Origin: Macrostomum hystrix
Lineage: Eukaryota; Platyhelminthes; Macrostomidae
DNA length: 64,000 bases
Reading direction: 5' to 3'
NCBI GenBank assembly: GCA_950097015.1
Contig: CATNEN010000005.1
Coordinates: 1,860,001-1,924,000 of the forward strand
In this document: one piece after another, positions 47,583 to 58,871 of the stretch
How positions within the stretch are numbered: the first letter of the stretch is position 1
Layout: every line of letters starts with the position of its first letter
Notes under the pieces: model-generated
What the model saw: the letters and a program-made list of their open reading frames with translations, nothing else
Told to the model about the DNA's origin: nothing
Databases searched by the model: none
Position numbers and translations under genes: made by a program

Positions 47583-48107
47583 TGCTGGATTCCTGGGCTT
47601 CAAATGTTTTCAGTCAAGTGAAATCCCAATGCCGTAGGCAAAGCTAATTCAATCCATCTCGGCTTTTACTCAGCGCACAACTTCACTTTCGCCATTTGCG
47701 GGCCCGTGAGCCAATCAGAAGTGCTGAGAGCTGTTTCTGTCCAGACTTTCGTGTATCTCAATTTTTAGCAGCTGGCAGTGAACAGAGTTTTACCTCATAC
47801 TGAGAAAATTATTCAATCCCCTAAAAACTATTTTACTATTTTATTTAATCTTGAGCAAACCTTAGTGTGTCACTCTCACCTGTCAATCATGAAGCTCTCA
47901 AGAAAGTCAAGAGTGATGGATTTAAAACTTGTCTAAGTGAAAATTTCCTCGCTGCCAGAACTGCAGAAGCGATCAATGTACTTCATTATTATTTTGTCGC
48001 AAGTCAGACAACACAACATCTCCTCACAGTCTTCTTGATCTGCAAGACGCATGCAAGACACGACAAGTGCATGCCAATTGATTTATTCTGTCACTGCATA
48101 AAATATG
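47583..48107. other. Spacer between fibrinogen-related copies
   Basis: Promoter side of copy 2 and 3' side of copy 3. A + strand ORF at 47867-48115 overlaps the 3' end of copy 3 and has no recognisable domain. Confidence 0.3.
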
Positions 48108-49292
48108 TCATTTAATCAGCATTTCACACTCTTTCATTGAGTAATGATAGCCAAACGGCGCATCCCATACAATACCCGTTGCATATTCAGCAGTTTTTAA
48201 AGCATTGGGTGGGTAATGATAAATTCCATTCGGGTTTGTGGTGTGGCACTGGTTGTACCACCAACCTCCTTGATATTTGACAGCGCAGCTTTCACCTGGG
48301 CTCATGTCATTGTCAGCATTGAAGGTAGAAAACATCATTCCATTGGAAATAACCATTGAGTCTCCAATAGCTGGATGGCTCGCAGAGAAGCCGCTAACGC
48401 TGAGTCGGAATTTTTCGGCCTCGCTGGCCACGGAGAAGCTGGAGTAGTCAGCCCAGAACTCCGTGCCATTCCACAGCCTCATTCGAATGCAAAGCGCTCG
48501 ACCAGACGGCCAGGTGAGAGAGAACAGTGCCTGCAAACCTGTGAAAAATTGAGCACTGCAGCTCAGGACTCAGTCAATGACCTCAGTGAGCATTGGATCT
48601 GGTTGAATTGAGGTCTCACCGATCCAGTGGTTGGTGTGGGGTCCGTCTCCGAAGCCCGCTGCGTACTCGCTCCAGTTGCGATAGAAGTCCGTGGAGTTGT
48701 CCACCCGACGTTGGACGCTGATCCAGCAGTTGCTGAGTGACGTCACGAACACCTAAATGATGCAGTGTGTTGTGGCTGAGTAAGAAACAGGCGAAACTCA
48801 GAATCACACTCGGGGAGTAGTCGGGGGAGAAGATTTGTTGAAGTAGTCTCAATGTTATTTCTACTCACCCGGATGCAGCACGGAGACTGCGGAGTTCGAG
48901 ATGTCAGTGTGCGGCACGGATTGCCGCCTTGCTTGGCTGAAAATAAAAAAGTGCTTACGCGCAATGTACGTGTTTTTAAAAGTACAATGTGAACTGCGAT
49001 ACCTGAAGCCGCACTCACCCAGGATGCACTGCGTCTGCTGAGTGGCGGCTCCTCCGATGAAGACCAGCAGCTGGTCAGTGAGCAGGTGCTTGGCAGCGAG
49101 TGCAGCGCACTCCAGCACATCGCTGGCTTGGCTGACGAAGGAGAGAGCGAACTGGCGGACTCGACCGTCACCCGACCAGCTGCTGCTGTGCACCTCGAAT
49201 AACTGCCTCGGATCAACGGTTCCATGAGCAATGTGTAGTAACTCCAGAATATGGAGTAGCACAGCCGCCAGTGTCGTGCATCCCAACCTCAT
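48108..49292 (-). CDS. Fibrinogen-related protein with PAN-like N-terminal region, copy 3
   Basis: Exons (minus): 49292-49019, 48936-48869, 48752-48620, 48538-48108, totalling 906 bases and 301 residues. The second and third exons are exactly as long (68, 133) as in the neighbouring copy. A signal peptide (LAAVLLHILELLHIAHG) precedes [28 protein letters not shown] and SPCCIRV. The fibrinogen domain has [65 protein letters not shown] and YQGGWWYNQCH, ending YSMKECEMLIK. All core positions of the C-terminal FReD half are present, including Trp-Trp and the two late Cys residues. It is the best-preserved member. Proteins of this class bind acetylated sugars or microbial surfaces in many invertebrates. 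The ligand here is unknown. Confidence 0.92.
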
Positions 49293-49609
49293 GATCACTA
49301 GCTTTTGTCAGTAAGTAAATTGCTCTAGCGTAATTCACTATGACTGAGTGTGTGTTTTTATTCTCGCTTCTAATCCTATTAGAAAGCCCATTAAAAACTG
49401 CTACTAAGCCCATTAGTTTCTAGTGTCGCTTGTCGATGAATTAGTTTTTTTCAATTGTGCAACTGTTTGCCATGTCCGATGCTTCTCATCCAATTTGTTT
49501 GCCAGCTGGCATTGTAATGCTGGCTATTCCTGGCTCTCAGATCTCGTATCAACGGTACTTGCCTTGCCGTCGATTGCGAGGCCCTACCTCAGGCGAGCGA
49601 CACTGAGGA
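49293..49609. other. Upstream region of fibrinogen-related copy 3
   Basis: Likely promoter region. The + strand ORF that starts at 49423 runs into the adjacent minisatellite and is not considered a gene. Confidence 0.35.
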
Positions 49610-50545
49610 AAAGAGTGGCCACAGAGGGTTTAGGAGTGGCCACCGAGGATTTGGGATGGCCACCGAGGATTTCAAAGTGGCTAGCCAAGATTTAGAAGGG
49701 ACAAGGAGGATTTGCAAGTGGCTACCTAGGATTCAAGAGTGGCTACCCAAGATTTGGGAGTGGCTACTCAGGATTTGGGAGTGGCCACCGATGACTTAGG
49801 AGTGGCCACCGATGATTTAGGAGTGGCCACCGATGATTTAGGAGTGGCCACCGATGACTTAGGAGTGGCCACCGATGATTTAGGAGTGGCCACCGATGAT
49901 TTAGGAGTGGCCACCGATGATTTAGGAGTGGCCACCGATGACTTAGGAGTGGCCACCGATGATTTAGGAGTGGCCACCGATGATTTAGGAGTGGCCACCG
50001 ATGATTTGGGAGTGGCCACCGAGGATTTGGGATGGCCACCGAGGATTTGGGATGGCCACCGAGGATTTGGGATGGCCACCGAGGATTTCAAAGTGGCTAC
50101 CCAAGATTTAGAAGGGACAAGGAGGATTTGCAAGTGGCTACCTAGGATTCGGGAGTGGCTACCCAAGATTTGGGAGTGGCTACCCAGGATTTGGGAGTGG
50201 CTACCCAGGATTTGGGAGTGGCTACCCAGGATTTGGGAGTGGCTACCCAGGATTTGGGAGTGGCTACCCATGATTTGGGAGTGGCCACCGAGGATTTGGG
50301 ATGGCCACCGAGGATTTGGGATGGCCACCGAGGATTTGGGATGGCCACCGAGGATTTCAAAGTGGCTACCCAAGATTTAGAAGGGACAAGGAGGATTTGC
50401 AAGTGGCTACCTAGGATTCGGGAGTGGCTACCCAAGATTTGGGAGTGGCTACCCAGGATTTGGGAGTGGCTACCCAGGATTTGGGAGTGGCTACTCAGGA
50501 TTTGGGAGTGGCTACCCAGGATTTGGGAGGGACACCGAGGATTTT
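49610..50545. repeat. Minisatellite, 21-bp unit, about 44 copies, higher-order blocks
   Basis: Unit GATTTAGGAGTGGCCACCGAT, with a second class GGATTTGGGAGTGGCTACCC. A composite block (AAAGTGGCTACCCAAGATTT, then AGAAGGGACAAGGAGGATTT) recurs near 49670, 50090 and 50360, so runs of about 270-420 bp were duplicated. Because the unit is seven codons, frames on both strands remain open for up to 213 codons. Confidence 0.95.
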
Positions 50546-51569
50546 GTTGGGTCTAGATTTTGGGTGTTGTGTTCACGGATATTCATAACCGCCCTTTCCA
50601 CTTTCCCTTCCTTGGGAGTATAAAATCTACTGAAAGTAGATCTGAAAGCACTTTGAAAGCTGAAATTATTGAATTAAATGCAAAAAGTGGATGATTTGGC
50701 CATAGACAACATTCGAAAAATTCTTGGACTGAATGCAAAAGGCTATATCATAATGCGACTTGGCCGAGAAGCAAGTTTTTAGTCGTTCTGACGGCCATAG
50801 ATAAATGAATAAACTGGTACTTACTAAGGTGCCTAAGTATCTTATACTGCTCAATACTCTACTCAGTCTACTGTTAGTAGCAAGGATGGCAAACTTAGAC
50901 ATAATGACAAGTTGAGTAGACTAACAAAAAACGGAGACACCTTACGCTAAAGGGTATGGAAAACGTATATTTTAAAATTAGAACGTTATTATGCGGTAAT
51001 ACTACTGATATTTAAATGGCACATACTATGGCTTGCGAAAAGGCCAGGAGCAAGGAAGTTAACAGCTCAGTATTTTCTGATTTGACATATTGGTGCTGAA
51101 ATTTTTAAAATAAAAACATGGCTGATCAGGAGGACAACGATTGCTGCAAGGACTCAGATTGCTCCAGGTCCTTGTTATGCAGGTGAGAGCACTTTGTGTT
51201 GCAGCTAACTTGACCCTGGTCCCGAGTTCGAATCTCAGCAGGCCAATATCAAGGTATATCTTTGAGTCATTTCCCATTGCTGCAGTTACAATAGGTGCAA
51301 AAATGGATGTACCAGTCTTGGTTTGGTAGCCATATAGCTGTAAAGTAGGTTTCTTTACAATTACGAGGAATGCGGAAAGCACTATCTATGGCCAAACCCA
51401 TTTTCGTTTGTAAAATTTAAAATCTTTTGAAAAACCAGCCATTTAGAGCCCCAATAGGTGGCCCAAAAATAATTTCCCAAGGGGATAAAAGCAGACGAAC
51501 AGGCACCCTTAGACGAAATATACCTTTCCCTCGGAAACCAACGCCCCCAAACAGGCAAAAAATGTTCCT
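50546..51569. other. Spacer with a tRNA-derived SINE head
   Basis: No gene. At about 51170-51330 a tRNA-like head (GTTATGCAGGTGAGAGCA, then GTCCCGAGTTCGAATCTC) marks a SINE copy. GGCCATAGA motifs occur at 50697 and 50803. Confidence 0.4.
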
Positions 51570-52830
51570 CCTAGCAGAGTTTGTCCCCGTTTTGCAGACT
51601 TTGCCCCCCCATTGCAGAGTTTGTCCCCCCTTAATTAGCAGAGTTTGTCCCCCCCTTAGCAGAGTTTGTCCCTCCTTAGCAGAGTTTGTCCCCCCCTTAC
51701 CAGAGTTTGTCCCTCCTTAGCAGAGTTTGTCCCCCCCTTACCAGAGTTTGTCCCTCCTTAGCAGAGTTTGTCCCCCCCTTACCAGAGTTTGTCCCCCCTT
51801 AGCAGAGTTTGTCCCCCCTTTGCAGAGTTTGTCCCCCACATAGCAGAGTTTGTCCCCCCTTAGCAGAGTTTGTCCCCCCTTAGCAGAGTTTGTTCCCCCT
51901 TTGCAGAGTTTGTTCCCCCCCTTTGCAGAGTTTGTCCCCCCTTAGCAGAGTTTGTCCCCCCTTTGCAGAGTTTGTCCCCCCTTAGCAGAGTTTGTCCCCC
52001 CTTAGCAGAGTTTGTCCCCCCTTAGCAGAGTTTGTCCCCCCTTAGCAGAGTTTGTCCCCCCTTAGCAGAGTTTGTCCCCCCCTTTGCAGAGTTTGTCCCC
52101 CCTTTGCAGAGTTTGTTCCCCCCCCTTTGCAGAGTTTGTTCCCCCCTTTGCAGAGTTTGTCCCCCCTTTGCAGAGTTTGTCCCCCCTTTGCAGAGTTTGT
52201 TCCCCCCCTTTGCAGAGTTTGTTCCCCCCCTTTGCAGAGTTTGTCCCCCCTTACCAGAGTTTGTCCCCCCTTAGCAGAGTTTGTCCCCCCTTTGCAGAGT
52301 TTGTTCCCCCCTTTGCAGAGTTTGTCCCCCCTTTGCAGAGTTTGTCCCCCCTTTGCAGAGTTTGTTCCCCCCCTTTGCAGAGTTTGTTCCCCCCCTTTGC
52401 AGAGTTTGTCCCCCCTTACCAGAGTTTGTCCCCCCTTAGCAGAGTTTGTCCCCCCTTTGCAGAGTTTGTCCCCCCCTTTGCAGAGTTTGTCCCCCCTTAC
52501 CAGAGTTTGTTCCCCCCCTTTGCAGAGTTTGTCCCCCCTTACCAGAGTTTGTCCCCCCTTACCAGAGTTTGTCCCCCCTTAGCAGAGTTTTTCCGCCCTT
52601 AGCAGAGTTTGTCCCCCCCTTAGCAGAGTTTGTCCCCCCTTACCAGAGTTTGTTCCCCCCCTTTGCAGAGTTTGTCCCCCCTTACCAGAGTTTGTTCCCC
52701 CCCTTTGCAGAGTTTGTCCCCCCTTACCAGAGTTTGTCCCCCCTTACCAGAGTTTGTCCCCCCTTAGCAGAGTTTGTCCCCCCCTTACCAGAGTTTGTCC
52801 CCCCCTTTGCAGAGTTTGTCCCTATACGGT
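51570..52830. repeat. Minisatellite, 19-21-bp unit, about 62 copies
   Basis: Unit CAGAGTTTGTCCCCCCTTAG, with CTTTG and CTTAC variants. Length varies because the C run slips between 4 and 8, so all three + frames appear open in pieces. A block of about 180 bp at 52070-52250 recurs at 52260-52430. Confidence 0.96.
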
Positions 52831-53404
52831 TCTCGCCTATTCAATTTCGATTTCAGAATTTTGCGATACATTTTCTGCTGCGAGTGTTGTTCAGAGAATT
52901 GATCATAACTTTCTGAAATTATTTCCTCCCATATTGAACATAATTTATGAACAAAAAAACTTTTCTCGATCAAATTTTAGTAGACGAAAATGAAATTTTA
53001 GCCTAGAAAAAACCCTAGGTCAGGGCTATTTCTGTTTCTAGGAACTACCGCCAATGTTTCTATTTTTAGCTCTGATGCTTGTACACTGTATAAGGGCTGT
53101 ACTGTGTGCGCATATGTTACCGTACCCTCACAAATTCTAAATATACATTCCTGACCAATTACGCATGGAAAATCCACAAGCACTGGGCCAGTGTAGGAGA
53201 GTAGAGCTTCTAGAAAGCAGACTTTTTGCCTCTTTTTTTACGGCATTGCCCACAAGAATTGCTTTTTTATGTATTGTAACTTAAAAAAACTAAGTAATTA
53301 AATATACCAAAAAACTCATTGAGTCGACTCAACTTTAGCTTACTGTGTGTGCTTCAATGTGTCTTTACTTTTTGCTTGTGGTTTTACTGTGTCCATTGTT
53401 GATT
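52831..53404. other. Spacer, no gene recognised
   Basis: AT-rich, no motif noticed. Confidence 0.3.
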
Positions 53405-54510
53405 GTTTGATGATTGTATCACATGTTGATTGTGTCCCATGTTGATTGTGTCCCATGTTGATTGTGTCCCATGTTGATTGTGTCCCATGTTGATTGTGTC
53501 CCATGTTGATTGTGTCCCATGTTGATTGTGTCCCATGTAGATTGTGTCCCATGTTGATTGTGTCCCATGTTGATTGTGTCCCATGTTGATTGTGTCCCAT
53601 GTTGATTGTGTCCCATGTTGATTGTGTCCCATGTTGATTGTGTCCCATGTTGATTGTGTCCCATGTTGATTGTGTCCCATGTTGATTGTGCCCCATGTTG
53701 ATTGTGTCCCATGTTGATTGTGTCCCATGTTGATTGTGTCCCATGTTGATTGTGTCCCATGTAGATTGTGTCCCATGTTGATTGTGTCCCATGTTGATTG
53801 TGTCCCATGTTGATTGTGTCCCATGTTGATTATGTCCCATGTTGATTGTGCCATGTTGATTGTATCACATGTTGATTGTGTCCCATGTTGATTGTGTCCC
53901 ATGTTGATTATGTCCCATGTTGATTGTGCCCCATGTTGATTGTGTCCCATGTTGATTGTGTCCCATGTTGATTGTGTCCCATGTTGATTGTGTCCCATGT
54001 TGATTGTGTCCCATGTTGATTGTGTCCCATGTTGATTGTGTCCCATGTTGATTGTGTCCCATGTTGATTAAGTCCCATGTTGATTAAGTCCCATGTTGAT
54101 TGTGTCCCATGTTGATTATGTCCCATGTAGATTGTGTCCCATGTTGATTGTGTCCCATGTAGATTGTGTCCCATGTTGATTGTGTCCCATGTTGATTATG
54201 TCCCATGTAGATTGTGTCCCATGTTGATTATGTCCCATGTAGATTGTGTCCCATGTTGATTGTGTCCCATGTTGATTGTGTCCCATGTTGATTGTGTCAT
54301 TTGTTGATTGTGTCATTTGTTGATTGTGTCATTTGTTGATAGTGTCCCATGTTGATTGTGTCCTATGTTGATTGTGTCCATTGTTGATTGCGTCTATTGT
54401 TGATTGTGTCCATTGTTGAGTGCGTCTATTGTTGATTGTGTCCATTGTTGATTGCGTCTATTGTTGATTGTGTCCATTGTTGATTGTGTCCATTGTCTAT
54501 TGTTGATTGT
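53405..54510. repeat. Minisatellite, 16-bp unit, about 69 copies
   Basis: Unit TTGATTGTGTCCCATG, highly uniform in the first 650 bases. The right edge decays to TTGATTGTGTCCATTG and TTGATTGCGTCTATTG. Minus-strand ORFs of (GHNQHGTQSTWDTINM)n type are repeat artefacts. Confidence 0.97.
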
Positions 54511-54823
54511 GTTTAATATATATATATTTAATTTTCCATTTAGGAAAGCAAAATTATCGGTAATTCATGCGCAACACATTGCGACCGACTTATCGTGTAT
54601 ATTTTTTAACTATTCGAAAAAAAACTTAAATCAAGATAAAATCAAGATTCTCTAGATTTTAAAGCAATGATGCTTAACAACAACATTCCGAACCCCGTTA
54701 ATTAAAAGACATCTCACAAACACATTGCATCTAGTGAAGTTTACGCTGGATTATCGCACATTTGCATAAGCTTAAGGCAAAATAGATGAGTATATTATTG
54801 TTGAGTAAGAGTCCGTTTTTACT

Positions 54824-55240
54824 CTAGACGTTTCTTGTGTCCCCTGTTTGCTGACGACAAGCCTTGCACTTAAAGAAGTAGCACAGCCACCTGCAGCGAC
54901 AATATCAATTACAATAGACTAGTTTTTTGTTGCTTTACATGCCATCGATTCGTCTAGCTATCTGTCTATTGACATCATCTATCGATCAATCTATCTAACG
55001 ATCCATCTATCCATCGATCAATCTATCTAACGATCCATCTATCCATCGATCAATCTATCTAACGATCCATCTATCCATCGATCAATCTATCTAACGATCC
55101 ATCTAACGATCCATCTATCCATGGATCCATCTAGCTATCGATCCATCTATCCATCGATCCATCTAGCTAACGATCCATCTATCCATCGGTACATCTAGCT
55201 AACGATCCATCTATCCATCGATCCATCGATCCATCGATCC

Positions 55241-55311
<71 letters not shown>

Positions 55312-55462
55312 CATATAGCTATTGATCTATCTCTCAATCTTTCCAGCAAGCTGGCAGTAAGCTCATGTAAGAAGAAGCAAATTAGTGCAATTACCTGCAG
55401 AAGCACCATCTGCAGCAGGTGCTAGTCTCGCAGCATTCGTCATTCTGATGCTGTTCCGCCAT
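54824..55462 (-). CDS. Cysteine-rich microprotein 1, two exons, 44 residues
   Basis: Exons (minus) 55462-55395 and 54890-54824. The donor TGCAG|GTAATT and acceptor GTCGCTGCAG split an Arg codon (AG|G, phase 2). The product starts MAEQHQNDE, then a Cys cluster CCETSTCCRWCFCR. Exon 2 gives WLCYFFKCKACRQQ and a short polar tail, with nine Cys in total. There is no signal peptide. The middle is aromatic, hydrophobic and Cys-rich, as in proteins that sit at membranes through acylated cysteines or bind metal; either role is inference. It is too short for usual ORF cut-offs. Two paralogues follow at 57796-58012 and 58872-59357 with the same start pattern, intron phase and Cys-rich second exon, and this is the main support. 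The intron is mostly a GATC/CATC/TATC repeat. Confidence 0.7.
54960..55310. repeat. Tetranucleotide-derived repeat in micro-gene 1 intron
   Basis: Composite GATCCATCTATC and GATCAATCTATCTAAC units of 12-24 bases grade into pure (ATCT)n at 55240-55307. Confidence 0.95.
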
Positions 55463-55871
55463 GATTAGGCTCGAAATCTAATTTTTGCACTATTTTCGAA
55501 CTGTGAAATGATTCTTACATACTACGTTAAAAACTGGCCATTCTGATCCTAGAATTTATAGCCCAAAATGACTGCGAGTCTCACATGGTAGTACCGCGAG
55601 AAGTACCTACAGTAGTACCTCCACTAGTACCCGATTTTGGGTTGATAATTTTAGACATTACAAAAACTTTTGGCACCAATTTTCTTCTCGATAATTAAGC
55701 ATTCGTTTTGGTTTTAGAACAAAGCAACACAATTAACTAAAGAAATTAAATAAAAACAAATCTGAGATCTTCATTAGAACTACAACGGGATTCCCTTAGA
55801 TGTGACAAAAATAGAATGATGTACATCGTGGTTAAAATTCTGAATAGAGCGTTTTAAATTGTGCACTTATG
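55463..55871. other. Upstream region of micro-gene 1
   Basis: AT-rich. It has a small cluster of AGTAGTACC/AGTACC repeats at 55590-55630. No gene seen. Confidence 0.35.
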
Positions 55872-57728
55872 CAAGACAAAGCTTCCACCTGACCTGTTAG
55901 ACAAGCCTTCCACCTAACCTGTTAGACAAGCCTTCCACCTGACCTGTTAGACAAGCTTTCCACCTAACCTGTTAGACAAGGCTTCCACCTTACCTGTTAG
56001 ACAAGCCTTCCACCTGACCTGTTAGACAAGCCTTCCACCTAACCTGTTAGACAAGCTTTCCACCTAACCTGTTAGACAAGGCTTCCACCTTACCTGTTAG
56101 ACAAGGCTTCCACCTGACCTGTTAGACAAGGCTTCCACCTGACCTGTTAGACAAGGCTTCCACCTGACCTGTTAGACAAGCCTTCCACCTGACCTGTTAG
56201 ACAAGGCTTCCACCTGACCTGTTAGACAAGCCTTCCACCTAACCTGTTAGACAAGCCTTCCACCTGACCTGTTAGACAAGGCTTCCACCTGACCTGTTAG
56301 ACAAGGCTTCCACCTGACCTGTTAGACAAGCCTTCCACCTAACCTGTTAGACAAGCCTTCCACCTGACCTGTTAGACAAGGCTTCCACCTGACCTGTTAG
56401 ACAAGCCTTCCACCTGACCTGTTAGACAAGCCTTCCACCTGACCTGTTAGACAAGGCTTCCACCTGACCTGTTAGACAAGCCTTCCACCTGACCTGTTAG
56501 ACAAGCCTTCCACCTGACCTGTTAGACAAGGCTTCCACCTGACCTGTTAGACAAGCCTTCAACCTGACCTGTTAGACAAGGCTTCCACCTGACCTGTTAG
56601 ACAAGCCTTCCACCTAACCTGTTAGACAAGCTTTCCACCTAACCTGTTAGACAAGCCTTCCACCTGACCTGTTAGACAAGCCTTCCACCTAACCTGTTAG
56701 ACAAGCTTTCCACCTAACCTGTTAGACAAGCCTTCCACCTGACCTGTTAGACAAGCCTTCCACCTGACCTGTTAGACAAGGCTTCCACCTGACCTGTTAG
56801 ACAAGCTTTCCACCTAACCTGTTAGACAAGCCTTCCACCTGACCTGTTAGACAAGGCTTCCACCTGACCTGTTAGACAAGGCTTCCACCTGACCTGTTAG
56901 ACAAGCCTTCCACCTAACCTGTTAGACAAGCTTTCCACCTGACCTGTTAGACAAGCCTTCCACCTGACCTGTTAGACAAGCCTTCCACCTGACCTGTTAG
57001 ACAAGCCTTCCACCTGACCTGTTAGACAAGCCTTCCACCTGACCTGTTAGACAAGCCTTCCACCTGACCTGTTAGACAAGCCTTCCACCTGACCTGTTAG
57101 ACAAGCCTTCCACCTAACCTGTTAGACAAGCCTTCCACCTAACCTGTTAGACAAGCTTTCCACCTAACCTGTTAGACAAGCCTTCCACCTGACCTGTTAG
57201 ACAAGGCTTCCACCTGACCTGTTAGACAAGCCTTCCACCTAACCTGTTAGACAAGCTTTCCACCTAACCTGTTAGACAAGGCTTCCACCTGACCTGTTAG
57301 ACAAGCCTTCCACCTGACCTGTTAGACAAGCCTTCCACCTAACCTGTTAGACAAGCTTTCCACCTAACCTGTTAGACAAGCCTTCCACCTGACCTGTTAG
57401 ACAAGGCTTCCACCTGACCTGTTAGACAAGCCTTCCACCTAACCTGTTAGACAAGCCTTCCACCTAACCTGTTAGACAAGCTTTCCACCTAACCTGTTAG
57501 ACAAGGCTTCCACCTGACCTGTTAGACAAGCCTTCCACCTGACCTGTTAGACAAGCCTTCCACCTAACCTGTTAGACAAGCCTTCCACCTAACCTGTTAG
57601 ACAAGCTTTCCACCTAACCTGTTAGACAAGCCTTCCACCTGACCTGTTAGACAAGGCTTCCACCTGACCTGTTAGACAAGCCTTCCACCTGACCTGTTAG
57701 ACAAGGCTTCCACCTGACCTGTTAGACA
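55872..57728. repeat. Large minisatellite, 25-bp unit, about 74 copies
   Basis: The unit starts CCTTCCACCTGACCTGTTAG and ends ACAAG. The length is invariant over 1.85 kb. Two alternating positions (CCTTCC/GGCTTCC/GCTTTCC and GACCTG/AACCTG) form repeated haplotype-like blocks. It separates micro-genes 1 and 2 and ends about 70 bases from the stop of gene 2. Confidence 0.98.
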
Positions 57729-57795
57729 GTTTATTGTCTGGCACAGCAAAAGAAATACCAAAGCTAATTGTCTGAAGTCGGGATCGAGCTAAATT

Positions 57796-58012
57796 TCAAT
57801 CCAGTTTCCAAAGTCCGAAGAAGCCACAGCAGCAAAGGATCCATATTGTTGTCTTCAGGCATCTGAAGAAAATTAAACAGGTAATTATATCGCGACTGCT
57901 TGATTATTCAAGTTCTCTAATTGCTTTTTTGGAGCTATTTTTTACACAAACTCAGTTCTCACCGGCACAGACAAGATCTGGGACCACAGCAGCCACCGTG
58001 TTGATCGGCCAT
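57796..58012 (-). CDS. Cysteine-rich microprotein 2, two exons, 38 residues
   Basis: Exons (minus) 58012-57963 and 57862-57796, with a 100-base intron (TGCCG|GTGAGA, acceptor TTTTCTTCAG) that splits an Arg codon (CG|A, phase 2). Exon 2 is 67 bases, exactly as in micro-gene 1. The product starts MADQHGGCCGPRSCLCR, then CLKTTIWILCCCGFFGLWKL and a final Asp. It has eight Cys and a hydrophobic C-terminal half with CCCG, resembling the general look of short Cys-rich tail-anchored proteins (CYSTM-like), though homology to that family is not claimed. Function is unknown. Confidence 0.65.
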
Positions 58013-58504
58013 GATCAGTTAGACGATAATAACGATTGAATATAAGAAAATATTCCTGTTCGAAATCCCCGAAACACATTAGAGAGTATATAGCAGTTGA
58101 TCATTGTGTTATGTACCATAGTACCCCCATCAGGTACAACCATTATGCTTTTAGCCATGTCGCCACTACCTGATTAAGATGATATTTTTATGAGGAATTA
58201 CCTATTAACTAATATTGTACAACCGGCGCTGAACTTGATTTAAAAATAGTTCAGCGTCCTATAACTATGTACATGTACTCTATAGTTGTAACTCTGCTAT
58301 TTTGAAAAATGAACCAATTCCGATAAAAATAAGTTTTAAGACAAATCTCTTGAAATCTATTTTTCTACTTTGCAAACCTTGCAAACTTGACGGCCTTAAT
58401 GTATATAATTGTTTTATTGCACAAAGTATTCGACTTTTGTACATAAACACTCTAAAAAACAATATTTACTTTATTAGAATTGTTCATGTAGTTCGATTAA
58501 CGTA
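58013..58504. other. Spacer upstream of micro-gene 2
   Basis: AT-rich. The short overlapping ORFs on both strands at 58280-58505 have no recognisable motif. Confidence 0.3.
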
Positions 58505-58815
58505 GGAGTCACCTGTTAGACAGAAGAGAGTCACCTGTTAGACAGAAGAGAATCACCTGTTAGACAGAAGAGAGTCACCTGTTAGACAGAAGAAAGTCAC
58601 CTGTTAGACAGAAGAGAATCACCTGTTAGACAGAAGAGAGTCACCTGTTAGACAGAAGAGAGTCACCTGTTAGACAGTTGAGAGTCACTTGTTAGACAGA
58701 AGAGAGTCACCTGTTAGACAGAAGAGAATCACCTGTTGGACAGAAGAGAATCACCTGTTAGACAGAAGAGAGTCACCTGTTAGACAGAAGAGAGTCACCT
58801 GTTAGACAGAAGTTA
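58505..58815. repeat. Minisatellite, 22-bp unit, 14 copies
   Basis: The unit is GTCACCTGTTAGACAGAAGA plus GA. It shares CACCTGTTAGACA with the 25-bp array at 55872-57728 but has a different remainder and length. It ends about 55 bases from the stop of micro-gene 3. Confidence 0.97.
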
Positions 58816-58871
58816 GTTTGTCATATTCACAGAATAATTTTGGTTTTTAAGATTTCAAACAGTCTCGATCC

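Noticed and set aside
48743-49231. 162-codon minus ORF overlapping fibrinogen-related copy 3
   Set aside because: Alternate frame of exon 1 read through the intron. The spliced frame gives the conserved domain.
49739-50380. 213-codon + strand ORF and a 201-codon minus ORF
   Set aside because: A 21-bp repeat has no stop in several frames; openness on both strands shows it is a consequence of unit length.
51427-52916. Several + strand ORFs up to 176 codons with PPLCRVC/EFVPPL repeats
   Set aside because: Pure minisatellite translation. The frame changes whenever the C run changes length.
53340-54316. Minus-strand ORFs with GHNQHGTQSTW repeats
   Set aside because: A 16-bp repeat cycles through all frames; not a gene.
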